The notes: a model not told the origin generated them from the sequence alone. A DNA stretch of 64,000 nucleotides from Bog-473 sp963781955 (GCA_963781955.1 CAWAHU010000001.1:1426001-1490000), one strand, 5' to 3'. Counted from the first letter of the stretch, positions 34,312-43,337 are shown. Program-made: numbers and translations.

Positions 34312-34743
34312 TCAGGGGGTGAGCGCGCCTAAGCCGGCTTCTGCCACCTGCATGTCCTCGCTGTAGTGGCCACCGCTTACGCCGATCGCGCCCACGAGCG
34401 ACTCTCCGACAACGATGGGATAGCCACCGCCGAAGATGACCAGGCGGTCGATACCGGTCGGTGCGCCGAGAGCCAGTGGGGCATCGTCCTTGATGAAGTC
34501 GTACCAGCCGTGCGACGGGATGCCGAAGCCGACCGCCGTGTAGGCCTTGTCCTGCGCGATCTGGATGGAGATCAAGGGAGCCGAGTCCATCCGACAGAAG
34601 GCCTTGAGGAGCCCGCTGTCGTCGACGATGGCGATGGCGAAGCCCTTGCCCAGTGACACCGCCTTGGCGGTGGCGGCGTCGATGATGCGGGTGGCCAAGT
34701 CGGCTGAGATCGTGGACTTGGAGACGATGTCCTTGTCGGTCAT
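34312..34743 (-). CDS. GlcG/HbpS-like (DUF336) protein
   Basis: 143 aa from an ATG with AAGGAAGGAC upstream. The family pattern is complete: RIIDAATAKAVSLGKGFAIA, IVDDSGLLKAFCRMDSAP, AQDKAYTAVGFGIPSH and the glycine-rich end IFGGGYPIVVGESLVGAIGV. Members bind heme (HbpS) or occur beside glycolate, diol or aromatic catabolism genes, where some act as cofactor-free enzymes or chaperones. It is divergent from the isocitrate-lyase-like gene with 191 bp between starts, so the two may be coregulated and act in one catabolic route (inference). Confidence 0.88.
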   Translation of the reverse strand: MTDKDIVSKSTISADLATRIIDAATAKAVSLGKGFAIAIVDDSGLLKAFCRMDSAPLISIQIAQDKAYTAVGFGIPSHGWYDFIKDDAPLALGAPTGIDRLVIFGGGYPIVVGESLVGAIGVSGGHYSEDMQVAEAGLGALTP

Positions 34744-34934
34744 GTCCGTCCTTCCTTGGGTCGTCACGGGGTTCCGCGGGTGCATGACGTCGTCCCAGGT
34801 CGACACAATCGGGGACGCAGAACTCGCACTATAGGGTCTTCCCGTCGGACGAGCCCGGGTCAGTGCCCTCGTCGAGCGGGAGGTCGCGGCGCCGAGGGAC
34901 AGACCACCCGCATCGTAGAATCCAAGGAGACAGC

Positions 34935-35810
34935 GTGACCACCCTTCCGAAGGAATCACCACGATCGGCGCTGCGGCGCATGCTGGCCGCCCCCGAACTG
35001 ACCGTACTCCCGGGCGTCTACGACGCATTGTCGGCGACTTTGGTGGAGCGACACGGATTCCCTGGGGCCTACATGTCGGGAGCAGCCGTGTCGATGACCA
35101 TGGGCGGCGTTCCTGACCTCGGACTTCTCACGATGACCGAGATGTCGACCCAGGCCGCCCGGCTCGCCGGCATCCTCTCCGGCCCGCTCGTGGCCGATGC
35201 CGACACCGGATTCGGCAACGCACTCAACGTGCAGCGGACCGTCGTCGAATATGAGCGTGCGGGTGTCGCCGGACTTCACATCGAGGACCAGACCTTTCCG
35301 AAGCGATGCGGGCACCTGAGCGGCAAGTCGGTCATCCCAAGCGAGGAGTTCGTGGACAAAGTTAGGGCGGCGGTCGAGGCACGATCGGACCCAGACCTGG
35401 TGCTCATCGCTCGAACCGACGCCCGCGGCCCACTCGGTTTCACGGAGGCGGTCCGTCGCGCCAACGCCTATCTCGAGGCAGGAGCCGACCTGATCTTTGT
35501 CGAGGCTCCGCAGACGGTCGAAGAGGTCTCGACCATCCCCGGCGAGGTCGGGGGTCCGGTGATGTTCAATATCGTCGAGAACGGATCCTCGCCTCCCGTC
35601 GAGCTCGAACAGCTGGCGGCGTGGGGCTACCGGCTCGCCATCCGGCCCCTCGCTGTCATCTCCCCAGTGGTCCGAGCCGCCATCGGCGCGCTGGCCGAGA
35701 TGCATCCGCCGATATTTCTCGATGGCTCGATCTCGACGCCGGGCGATCTCTTCGAGACCGTCAACTTGCACACGTGGCTCGAGGTCGGCACGCGATTCGC
35801 GTCAAGCTGA
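34935..35810 (+). CDS. Isocitrate lyase/PEP mutase superfamily protein
   Basis: 291 aa from a GTG with AAGGAGA 5 nt upstream. The fold and active site are typical: LPGVYDALSATLVERHGFPG, VADADTGFGNALNVQRTV (metal-binding DxDTG) and GLHIEDQTFPKRCGHLSGK, where the loop Cys of C-C lyases is kept. LIARTDARGPLGF and VMFNIVENG complete the site. A Cys in KRCGH favours a lyase such as methylisocitrate or dimethylmalate lyase over oxaloacetate decarboxylase or PEP mutase. Substrate not certain. Divergent partner: the GlcG-like gene. Confidence 0.9.
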   Translation: MTTLPKESPRSALRRMLAAPELTVLPGVYDALSATLVERHGFPGAYMSGAAVSMTMGGVPDLGLLTMTEMSTQAARLAGILSGPLVADADTGFGNALNVQRTVVEYERAGVAGLHIEDQTFPKRCGHLSGKSVIPSEEFVDKVRAAVEARSDPDLVLIARTDARGPLGFTEAVRRANAYLEAGADLIFVEAPQTVEEVSTIPGEVGGPVMFNIVENGSSPPVELEQLAAWGYRLAIRPLAVISPVVRAAIGALAEMHPPIFLDGSISTPGDLFETVNLHTWLEVGTRFASS

Positions 35811-35908
35811 GGCCTGACGGATGTCTGGGTTGAACTTGCAGATGCGAATCCGAGGGAGCCAACCAACTACCCGAAGACGGAACACCCCAGTTCAAACACC
35901 CCTTTCGT

Positions 35909-35929
35909 CTGACGGCTAGATACCGTCAG
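35909..35929 (+). terminator. Possible terminator hairpin after the isocitrate-lyase-like gene
   Basis: CTGACGG and CCGTCAG form a perfect 7-bp stem around CTAGATA, about 100 bp after the stop. There is no clear T tract, so its role is uncertain. Confidence 0.4.
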
Positions 35930-36209
35930 AACCCCGTTCTTCCGTTCACTCGCGTACGAATCGCGTACGACGTTTGACAAGACTCAACGATTGAACCTCA
36001 TCCGAGGCGAAGAAGGTGGTGGTGGAACGCTATTCCCGCATTCCCAGGTGACGTTGAGGTGCTGTGCGCGATTTTTGAATCTCCCCACCCTCGATCACTG
36101 AAATTCCCCACCCTGTCCCGGTGAGCTGAACCATCCACCCGCGGGGTTGGGCCCCCCTTCGAAGCTGAGAGCGACCAAGCAACCAGCTCGAAGGGAGAAC
36201 CCGCTCCGC

Positions 36210-37506
36210 ATGCTCACACATGGGGAAGACGTGGAAGCACATGCACTGAGAAGTAGGGGTTGGACGATCTCGGCGATCGCCCGCCACCTCGGCCGGGACC
36301 GCAAGACGGTCCGGGCCTACATCAACGGGGAGCGGGTCCCCGGCGTCCGGGCCAGATCAGCTCCCGATCCGCTCGAGCCGTTCACCAAGTACCTGGCGGC
36401 GCGCTTCGTCGACGACCCGCACGTCTGGGCCTCGGCCCTCTATGACGAGGTCGTCCGGCTCGGCTATCCGCTGAGCTACCCCTCCTTCGTTCGCCAGGTG
36501 CGGGCGGCCGGGCTCCGGCCCCACTGCGAAGCCTGTGCCGGCGTCAAGGGCCGCGACACCGTCGAGATCGACCATCCGCCCGGCGAGGAGATCCAGTGGG
36601 ACTGGTTCGAGCGACGGGGTGCCCCGTGGGGAGGGACGGCCTACGTGTTGTTGGGCACGTTGTCGCACTCGGGCAAGGTGCGTGGCGTGCTGGCCGAGAA
36701 GATGGACCAGGCCCACCTCATCGAGGCGATGGACGAGGTGCTGCGGCGCCTGGGCGGGACGGCGAGGGTGTGGCGGACCGACCGCCTGGCGACGGTGATC
36801 GTGCCGGGGACGAGGGAGGTCCAGCCCTTTTTGCGCACCAGTGGCCAAGCACTACGGGGCCGTCGTCGAACCCTGTCCGCCCAGGCGCGGCAATCGCAAG
36901 GGTGCGGTCGAGTCCTCGGTCCGTTTCACCTCGGGCCGCTGGTGGCGCACCATGAGCGCAAAGAACCCCGAGGACGCCCAACGCTCGCTCGACGTCTTCT
37001 GCGCCACGACGGGCGACGAACGCGCACGCCGCGGACCGAACGGCGAGCGGACCACGGTCGGTGAACTGGCCGATGCCGAACCGCTGCTCGCCCTGCCGGC
37101 TTACCCGTTCCCGGCCACCACCGAGGTCGAGCGTGTCGTCGCCGACAACGCAAGCGTCGCCTTCTCGGGCAATCGCTACTCGGTGCCGCCCGGACTGGCC
37201 GGCACGACACTGCTCGTCCGGCACCGCTTGAGCTCTCCGACCATCGACGTGGTGGCTCCTTCGGGAGCGATCCTGGTCACCCATCGCTTGGCCCCGGCAG
37301 GATCGGGGGCCCTCGTGCGCAGTGTCGAGCACAAAGAAGCGCTCGAGGCCGCCGTGCTCTCCGCCTTCACCACGGCTCGTCCGTGCGACAAGAAGGCCAA
37401 TCGTCCACCGGGCAAAGAGGCACTCGAAGAGGCGGCCCGCCTGCTCGGGCCCATCGGGCGTGAGCCCGTCGTCGACCTCTCGGTCTATGACGAGGTGGCC
37501 CGGTGA
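36210..37506 (+). pseudogene. istA: IS21 transposase IstA with a frameshift
   Basis: Starts at an ATG (MLTHGEDVEAHALRSRGWTI) with HTH motif ISAIARHLGRDRKTVRAYI. The DDE core begins at EEIQWDWFERRGAPWG and VWRTDRL; after VIVPGTREVQP the frame is lost at a run of five T (36828-36832). Dropping one T gives QPFCAPVAKHYGAVVE and continues into RGNRKGAVESSVRF, with the catalytic Glu, to the end at 37506. Joined, the protein is about 432 aa, normal for IstA. NRYSVPPGLAG marks the C-terminal domain. It overlaps istB by 4 nt (GTGA). Confidence 0.88.
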
Positions 37507-38304
37507 GCGAGTCCTCGACCTATCAACAGATCCGTTCGCATCTGGCCTACCTACGTCTCTCGGCTGTCGCCGAAGCGCTGCCAGGCGAGCTCGACCGTGC
37601 CCGGCAGGAGAAGCTCGGTCACTCCGAGTTCCTACATCGACTCCTCGAGGTCGAGGTCGCTGCCACCGAGATCAGACGCCGGGCCGGCCTCGAGCGCTTC
37701 GCCTGTCTGCCGTCCCCGTGGACACTCGATGACTTCGACTTCAGCGCCCAGCCCTCGGTGGACAAGAAGCTGATGAGCGAGCTCGGCACCCTGCGCTTCT
37801 TAGAAGACGCCACCAACGTGCTGCTGATCGGGCCCCCCCCGCCCCCCGCCCGGTGTCGGCAAGACCATGTTGGCCGTCGGCCTGGCCAGAGCGTCCATCA
37901 ACGCCGGCTATCGGACCTACTACACGACGGCCGCCGATCTGGCTGCTCGTTGTCACCGTGCCGCCCTCGAAGGGCGGTGGGCCACCACCATGCGCTTCTT
38001 CGCCGGACCGAGACTCTTGGTCATCGACGAGGTGGGCTACCTGCCCCTCCAAGCTGAGGCGGCTGCTGCGCTCTTCCAGGTCATCACGCAGCGCTATCTC
38101 AAGAGCTCCATCGTCATGACGACGAACCTCGGGGTCAGCTCGTGGGGGAAGATCTTCGACGACCCGATGGTGGCCGCCGCCATGCTCGACCGCCTGCTGC
38201 ACCGCAGCGTCGTGTTCAACATCGACGGCGAGAGCTACCGGATGCGCTCCCATCGGGCCCGCACCGAGGAGCTCAGGAAGGGGGTGTCCAAGGCCAAGGA
38301 GTAG
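37503..38304 (+). pseudogene. istB: IS21 helper ATPase IstB, Walker A disrupted
   Basis: GTG start overlapping the istA stop. The first frame (YQQIRSHLAYLRLSAVAEAL to TNVLLIGPP) leads to the P-loop, where about 13 extra C/G bases are inserted at 37837-37851. After them the other frame resumes exactly where expected: GVGKTMLAVGLARASINAGY, LLVIDEVGYLPLQAEAAAAL (Walker B) and SSIVMTTNLGVSSWG. IstB is the AAA+ helper that directs IstA. As written it cannot be made intact; the insertion in a C/G-only tract could be an assembly fault. Confidence 0.88.
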
Positions 38305-38513
38305 CCTCAGATCACACAACTCACCGGGTCAGGCAAGTGGGGAATTTCGATGATCGCCCCTGGGGAGTTTCGGAAATCGGCGGCAGTGCCCCAGGCATGA
38401 ATCGTTGGAAGGTCATTCGATCCTGACGGGTGTGTACGTGATGGCTGAAATCGCAGGCTGGCGACAGTGGATTGCCTGGACCTGCCTCGAGTCAACCATC
38501 AGAGGAGTCAGAT

Positions 38514-38623
38514 TGGGCATGGCCTCGACACCCGACGGCAGGGGCTACTGGCTGGTGGCATCCAACGGCGGGATCTTCTCCTACGGCGACGCCGCCTTCT
38601 ACGGCTCCCCTCCAGCGGATTAG
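38514..38623 (+). pseudogene. Fragment of a GYWLV-repeat surface protein
   Basis: LGMASTPDGRGYWLVASNGG and IFSYGDAAFYGS form a single copy of the repeat unit found six times in the amidase at 52753-54441. No signal peptide or partner domain is attached and the frame ends at TAG 38621-38623. A remnant of another member of that protein family. Confidence 0.7.
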
Positions 38624-38751
38624 ACAGACTTTCGGACCCGCCGACGCAACCTCATCCCCAACTTTGGGCCGAGGTCAAAGGGTCAACCGGTAGTCGGGGT
38701 ATCCCATGGTGCCATTCACTGCCCCATCGTCCGGCGTTACAACCCCTCGGA

Positions 38752-39405
38752 CTACAGCCAACCGGCGAGCCCGAAGCCCAGGGCGAGAACGGCATCGATT
38801 CCGGCAATCGCTCCAACGATGGTGACTTGCCGTCTGTGGTTCTGGCCCATGTCGAACACCCATGCAGCGACCCCATAGAAGGTCATGTAACCGAGGATCA
38901 CGATGAGCGGGACGAAGGGGACGTTCCAGAACCAGTACTCCCAGTGGAAGTAACCCGTGGCGTGCAGAAAGATCTCAACTGCCACCGAAAGACACGAGAA
39001 CCCGACGACATACACCCACCGGTTCGGGATTCCCGCAATGCGCATCATCCGATCCGGTGGGAGGAACTTGACGAACACGACCCCTGCCATGAGGAAGAAG
39101 AGGGTGAGTTCGATGGTCAGGCCGATGAGGATGAGATAGCTGGTGTGTCCGGTGACCGTCCAGAGGGCTGATCGATCGGAGATGTGGAGAACGGCGGAAT
39201 TGACGAGTTCGTTGAACCAGTCCATGAACCACAGGGCCAATCCGGCCAGGACGATGTCCCACCGTCGTCGTTCGACTTCGACGGAGTAGACGTAGAAGAC
39301 AACGCCGAGCAGGAACACCGTGGACCATTGGAACCCCGCTGCATTGCGCAGCATCTCCTCGGCTTGCCGAGTGAAAGGAGTGACATCCGCGACGGCAAGC
39401 GGCAT
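38752..39405 (-). CDS. Six-helix membrane protein of unknown function
   Basis: 217 aa. Hydrophobic segments are seen at about residues 27-42, 52-66, 90-112, 128-146, 160-180 and 192-215. Polar residues inside or beside helices include ALWFMDWFNELVNSAVLHIS and HATGYFHWEYWFWNVPFVPL; the Trp/His/Tyr-rich last loop is unusual. I recognise no family. The start is taken at the first ATG; no strong ribosome site decides it. Gene fragments and repeats surround it. Confidence 0.72.
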   Translation of the reverse strand: MPLAVADVTPFTRQAEEMLRNAAGFQWSTVFLLGVVFYVYSVEVERRRWDIVLAGLALWFMDWFNELVNSAVLHISDRSALWTVTGHTSYLILIGLTIELTLFFLMAGVVFVKFLPPDRMMRIAGIPNRWVYVVGFSCLSVAVEIFLHATGYFHWEYWFWNVPFVPLIVILGYMTFYGVAAWVFDMGQNHRRQVTIVGAIAGIDAVLALGFGLAGWL

Positions 39406-39888
39406 TTGTCGGATACTAGGTCTCGGTGGCGGTTGTTTGGGTGACCGTATCTCTCAGCTGTCGCGCCCATGACCTTCCTCACCGGGTCCACCCATCAGGG
39501 GTGAGCGGCGACCGATCGTTTGAAGCAGTCTCGTTACCGCCGCCTCTCTTGCCCAGTGCTGGGCCCACACTCACCGTCATGTTTGCCCTCCGAGTTCATG
39601 AACTCCTACCTCAGGACCCTCCGCAGAGCGGGGCGGCCGCGTTCATCGGGGAGAGCGACGCCCGCTGGCTGTTTGCATCCCGGCGTTCTCGGACACCCCA
39701 ATGCGCATTGAGTGCCCGTAGTGGGTCCGACCGCCGTCAGGGGGATCGAGTGCCGTAGAGATCGAGGAGCCGCCCGGACCGTCCGCTCTGGGTGGAGCGA
39801 CGCAGTTGCCGACCCATAGACCCCGAGCCGGCGTACGAGTTGACCCGATCCCGGTGAACGGAGGCACCGGCTCTGTCAGATTCACCGA
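39406..39888. other. Intergenic region with an inverted gene-tail copy
   Basis: About 480 bp. Contains only the inverted copy of the end of the cyclic-nucleotide-binding gene (39719-39773). No intact gene is supported. Confidence 0.45.
39719..39773 (-). repeat. Inverted copy of the 3' end of the gene at 30590-31057
   Basis: Read on the minus strand this gives LLDLYGTRSP and the stop, then about 20 bp of trailer, nearly identical to 31021-31075. It includes both coding and trailing sequence, so it is a DNA duplication, not convergence. Confidence 0.75.
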
Positions 39889-40482
39889 CTACTGAGGCGA
39901 TCGTGGACCTTGCGGGTGGACAGTCTCGCCCCGGGCCAGCATCTCTACAAACTGCTCGATGCGTCTCGCTCGGGTCTGGATCTTCTTTGCGCTTCCGATT
40001 CGATAGAGGATGGAGTACCTGTTCGCACTTGTGAGCTTGCGAAACGTCGCGCGAGCACGGGGGTTGGCAGCCAAGGCGTTTGCCAGGTCCTCTGGAACTG
40101 CCATGCTGGCTTGTCCGGCGTAGGCGGAATTCCATCGACCATCGGCTTTTGCCTGGCGAACCTCGTCTTCCCCTGATCGATGCATTCGGCCTGAGGTGCT
40201 CAACCTCTCGGCGATGGTGACGTTCCGTTGAGACCAAGGGCTCCGAGCACTTCTGGGCGTGAATCGTCGCCGGAACGTTGCGCTGTCGCGACGCTCGAGC
40301 TGCCCATCGATCCAGCCACAGCAGATCGCCTCGTCGAGTGCGTCATCGTAGGAGAGCGTTGTCGGGTGTGTAGTGCCCTTCTTGGCAAGGACGAGCCACA
40401 CTCCTTGCGACTTGGAATGGTTGCGACTCAACCAGGTCCGCCATTCCGCAGCATCAGCGACCAACAGCTCTGGAAGATCCAC
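39889..40482 (-). CDS. YdeI/OmpD-associated family protein
   Basis: 197 aa from a GTG (VDLPELLVADAAEWRTWL). The pattern WLSRNHSKSQGVWLVLAKKG, LSYDDALDEAICCGWIDGQL and RRRFTPRSARSPWSQRNVTI is characteristic of the YdeI family, linked to bacteriocin or polymyxin tolerance in some species. The C-terminal YdeI helix (VPEDLANALAANPRARATFR, RIEQFVEMLARGE) is complete. Longer starts up to 40587 run into the repeat zone and are rejected; no strong ribosome site fixes the start. Molecular function is not settled for the family. Confidence 0.88.
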   Translation of the reverse strand: MDLPELLVADAAEWRTWLSRNHSKSQGVWLVLAKKGTTHPTTLSYDDALDEAICCGWIDGQLERRDSATFRRRFTPRSARSPWSQRNVTIAERLSTSGRMHRSGEDEVRQAKADGRWNSAYAGQASMAVPEDLANALAANPRARATFRKLTSANRYSILYRIGSAKKIQTRARRIEQFVEMLARGETVHPQGPRSPQ

Positions 40483-40502
40483 AGCGTCACGGTATCCCCG
40501 CT

Positions 40503-40540
40503 GTGCCGCACGTTGGCACTGTCCCGGCGATCGGGGGCAG
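40503..40540 (+). repeat. Short hairpin repeat s11
   Basis: GTGCCGCACGTTGGCACTG, then CCCGGCGATCGGGGGCAG. Lies directly before long copy 7, in tandem. Confidence 0.55.
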
Positions 40541-40556
40541 GGGGGGTAGCCCCGAC

Positions 40557-40746
40557 GTGCCGGTAGGGGATACCTAGGCGGTTGCAACTTCGAAGCCGAA
40601 CGGCAGCTCCAAACGTCGGTCCCATTCTCGACGGGGGGTTTCCACGATGGGACCAGACCAGCGCCTTGGACAGGGTGGGGGAGCGGGCCTCTCGAAGCTC
40701 TTGCTGAGCTCTATCCAGGTGCCCGCCTAACCGGCGTACGGGGCAC
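40557..40746 (+). repeat. Long dispersed repeat, copy 7 (full length)
   Basis: 190 bp: GTGCCGGTAGGGGATACC, AACTTCGAAGCCGAACGGCA, CGTCGGTCCCATTCTCGACG, CTTGCTGAGCTCTATCCAGG and the 3' hairpin GTGCCC/GGGCAC with GCC/GGC inside. Best reference for the long family. Confidence 0.82.
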
Positions 40747-40774
40747 GTGTTCCCCGTCGTCGTTTCTTGAACAC

Positions 40775-41956
40775 CTAGCCGAGACGGTACAGCTTGGTCC
40801 CGTTCTCACCGAGGATCTTGCGGCATGACTCAGGGCGAAGAGTGCTCATAGCCGCGTGCACGTGATCGAGGGGCTTGGGCCAGAGAGAGGTGGGATGGGG
40901 AAAGTCGGTCTCGAAAAGGATGTTGTCTTCGCCGACCTTGTCCACCAGCTGCTGGAGGTGACCGCGCCCGGTCTCGAACCACATGGTGGCGAACCAGTTC
41001 GACTTGAAGTACTCCGAAGGAGTGCGCTCGAGCGCGGCTGCTTGTACGGGCGCGTTTTCGGGCAGTTCCCAGTCCATGGTCTCGAGGATGAACGGCAACC
41101 AGCCGATTCCGCTCTCCACGGAGACCATCTTGAGCTTGGGAAAGCGGTCAAAGATTCCAGAGAAAATAGTGTTGATCACCACGCGAGCGTTCCCGATGAA
41201 CAGCATGGAACCGCCGATGGCGGGCTTGACGAACTCGTCCTGGGACTCCCAGAAGTACTGGCCGTAGAAATTCATGGCCGTGAGGCTCGCCCCGATATGG
41301 AAGTGGACCGGGAGCTCGAGGTCGGCGCAGACCTCCCAGAGGGGGTCCCAGGCCCTGTTGGCCAGGTCCGGGGCGCCGAGGTCCTGGGGGTCCGAAGTCA
41401 TGTTGATCCCTCGGAGCCCGAGGCCTCCGATCCGTTGGGCCTCGCGGACGCATTCATCGATGTCCCAAGCCGGCAGGATGGGCATGGGCAACAAACGGTT
41501 CTTCGTGCGTTGCTGGATCTCTACCCGAGAGTCGTTGAAGATCTCTACACAGAGTCGTCGCAGCGCGGGGTCCTTCACCTCGGCCAGGGTCTGACCCCCC
41601 AGACCAAGCGCGTTTGGGTAAAGGACCTGGTACTCGATACCCATGTCGTCGAGTACCTCGAGGCGGGCGTCGACGTCCCACGCGGCAACATGGGCACGTT
41701 CGAAATCCCACTCGATCATCGATTCCAAGAAGGGGTGCTTCACTCCGTCTCGGTCGATGGTGCTTCCGCCGCCGGCCTTCCCGACCGGCGTCCCCTCGAT
41801 GACCCACTGGCGCTCTCCGTCGACGTCCTCGACGTGCAGGATCTGATCCTTGTAGGCCGCGGGGGCTCGCTTAGTCCAAAGGTCCTCGACGTCGGTGAAA
41901 TGCGAATCGGCGTCCAGAACAGTCAGTCCCTCAAGCACCTCCGCGGCGAGAGTCAT
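40775..41956 (-). CDS. Amidohydrolase-family (ACMSD-like) metal hydrolase or decarboxylase
   Basis: 393 aa from the ATG at 41956, which has GGAGG about 10 nt upstream (an ATG at 42034 and a start at 42073 are longer options). The TIM-barrel metal motifs are seen: TVLDADSHFTDVEDLW in place of HxH, ELPVHFHIGASL with the central His, and NILFETDFPHPTSLWP with the late Asp. This fits the amidohydrolase_2 group that includes ACMSD and resorcylate decarboxylases. IEYQVLYPNALGLGGQ fits too. It probably acts on an aromatic acid; substrate uncertain. It stands alone. Confidence 0.9.
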   Translation of the reverse strand: MTLAAEVLEGLTVLDADSHFTDVEDLWTKRAPAAYKDQILHVEDVDGERQWVIEGTPVGKAGGGSTIDRDGVKHPFLESMIEWDFERAHVAAWDVDARLEVLDDMGIEYQVLYPNALGLGGQTLAEVKDPALRRLCVEIFNDSRVEIQQRTKNRLLPMPILPAWDIDECVREAQRIGGLGLRGINMTSDPQDLGAPDLANRAWDPLWEVCADLELPVHFHIGASLTAMNFYGQYFWESQDEFVKPAIGGSMLFIGNARVVINTIFSGIFDRFPKLKMVSVESGIGWLPFILETMDWELPENAPVQAAALERTPSEYFKSNWFATMWFETGRGHLQQLVDKVGEDNILFETDFPHPTSLWPKPLDHVHAAMSTLRPESCRKILGENGTKLYRLG

Positions 41957-42074
41957 CTGATCGGGTCCTCCAGATTTCGAGTCACTGTGCGCGTACCCAG
42001 CGTCTCGCAGGCTACTCACCTGCGTTGACTCCTGCATGATGCGACCCGGTCGTGAGGGTAGGGCTGCCCCCAAG

Positions 42075-42112
42075 GTGCCGAACTACCCCACCGTCCCGGC
42101 ATACTCGGGCAA
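42075..42112 (+). repeat. Short hairpin repeat s12
   Basis: GTGCCGAACTACCCCACC, then CGTCCCGGCATACTCGGGCA. Right arm has one mismatch. Confidence 0.65.
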
Positions 42113-42205
42113 CCTTGCGAAGGATCGTCCGACGTCCGTAAGGAGAGTGCCTCATACCTCCCGGCAATCAGGGGGCCAGTCATTGTGCACGACCAGGTTT
42201 CCGAG

Positions 42206-42682
42206 TTAGGGAGTCTGAGCGATCCGCCGGTAGAGGAAGTCGCAACGATCGGCACCCTCCATGATCGTCTGGTGCCGCTCGAACTCGATGTCATCGAGCC
42301 CGTCGGCGAACCAGTCATCGTTCTCACATACGAGCAGATGACCGAGCTCGGGCTCACCTATGTCTCGGAAGAACCGGGCGTATGCGCAATCGGTCACGTC
42401 CATACGAGCGAAGTCATCGGTCAACTCGTGCCATTCCATGGTGATCGGGTCGCCAGCGGATGAATCAGCCGCGTGTGCCATCAGGGCACCGGTCGATCCA
42501 CCGTGATCAAGCGCCAGACGTCGGGCGTGAGCACGCCATTCGGCCGACAGCGCAGTCCGGACGATTTGATGCGCCCGATCGGCCCCTAGCTCGATTTCCA
42601 ACTGTTTGACCAGCGGCACCAAGACCTCAGCCTGGACCTTGACCCGATCAAGAAGAGGCATCCCCGGCAAGTTCCTCTCCAT
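42206..42682 (-). CDS. L-2-amino-thiazoline-4-carboxylate hydrolase-like protein
   Basis: 158 aa from the ATG at 42682 with GGGAGG 7 nt upstream; earlier frames to 42772 are rejected. The pattern ADRAHQIVRTALSAEWRAHA, MDVTDCAYARFFRDIGEPEL, LLVCENDDWFADGLDDIEFE and EGADRCDFLYRR matches the ATC hydrolase family, which opens thiazoline rings on the way to cysteine. The two Cys before Ala-Tyr-Ala and Asp-Phe are conserved in the family. Many members have other, unknown substrates. It is a lone gene in the mosaic. Confidence 0.82.
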   Translation of the reverse strand: MERNLPGMPLLDRVKVQAEVLVPLVKQLEIELGADRAHQIVRTALSAEWRAHARRLALDHGGSTGALMAHAADSSAGDPITMEWHELTDDFARMDVTDCAYARFFRDIGEPELGHLLVCENDDWFADGLDDIEFERHQTIMEGADRCDFLYRRIAQTP

Positions 42683-42879
42683 CCGTCTACCTCCCAACGG
42701 GCCTTGATTCCCGCTGGCGATTGTCCGTCGGTCAGTTTCAACGAAATAGGGCCGGAGGTCCCGCGGGAGCATCTGGCGCTAAGGGCGTCATTACGGGGCA
42801 GTCGGCTTGGTCACCCTTTCCCGGCGGCGGATAGCGGGCGCTCCCCGGGGTCAGCCGAATGTCGTTCTGGGGCAATGAT

Positions 42880-43083
42880 TCAGTTCAAGTCCGACGTCTT
42901 CGATTCACGCTCAAGCGTGATCGTCAGGCACTCCAACTTCCCGCACCCACCGCACACGTAGTCAGTGGTACGAGCTTGGGTTGTGGCTGGCACGTACACC
43001 AGGCCCTCAAACACGACTGGGGTGGCGACCCCACAGTCGTTACACGTCACAGCTATTGTCACAGCGTCCCCGTCCAGTGCCAC
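42880..43083 (-). CDS. Small zinc-ribbon protein
   Basis: 67 aa from a GTG. Two Cys pairs, CNDC and CGGC, lie 31 residues apart, the spacing of a small zinc ribbon; between them FEGLVYVPATTQARTTDYV forms beta-like sequence. No other motif is present. Similar tiny ribbons occur as stand-alone proteins in actinobacteria without known function. Its 3' end is about 200 bp from the ATC-hydrolase gene. Confidence 0.6.
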   Translation of the reverse strand: MALDGDAVTIAVTCNDCGVATPVVFEGLVYVPATTQARTTDYVCGGCGKLECLTITLERESKTSDLN

Positions 43084-43153
43084 ACTGAGAGGCTATCGGC
43101 GGACCGAGTAGAGGGCTAGTGCGTCCAATCGGAGGTCTGCCGGTTGCGTGCGA

Positions 43154-43337
43154 AGATCGGAACTCTCAAGCGTCAGTACCCAGAGCTGAAGGACTTCCCC
43201 GACGATGCCACCCTTGGGGAACTCCGACGAGTCGGCGCTACAAGCGGCATCGACGAGCTCGGGACCGGCCAGCAAGACGAAGGTATTGGCTTTCGCTAAT
43301 CGTCGGCTGTGCCTGACGTGCCGAAGTGTCCCACCCG
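43154..43337 (+). repeat. Segmental duplication, copy B (71 bp deleted)
   Basis: 43154-43226 corresponds to 30106-30178 and 43227-43337 to 30250-30360, with the 71 bp between them absent. The coding part of the DUF1918 gene is cut and no start is retained, so copy B is a relic. It again ends at a short hairpin repeat, here a complete one. Confidence 0.85.

Larger units (their letters stand above)
36063..38385 (+). mobile_element. IS21-family insertion sequence
   Basis: 2323 bp. Ends are inverted: TGTGCGCGATTTTTGAATC on the left and, read inward from the right, TGCCGCCGATTTCCGAAAC, each followed by two further matching blocks (CTCCCCA and GAAATTCCCCAC, then CCGGTGAG), the multiple end repeats usual in IS21. 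The flanks carry a 4-bp duplication GTGC (36059-36062 and 38386-38389). It encodes istA and istB, both out of frame as written. Confidence 0.88.

Noticed and set aside
31881..40746. GCCTAAC in two long-repeat ends as an integron attC R'' box
   Set aside because: The box is not conserved in other copies, no GTTRRRY partner is placed correctly, and no IntI gene is in the window.
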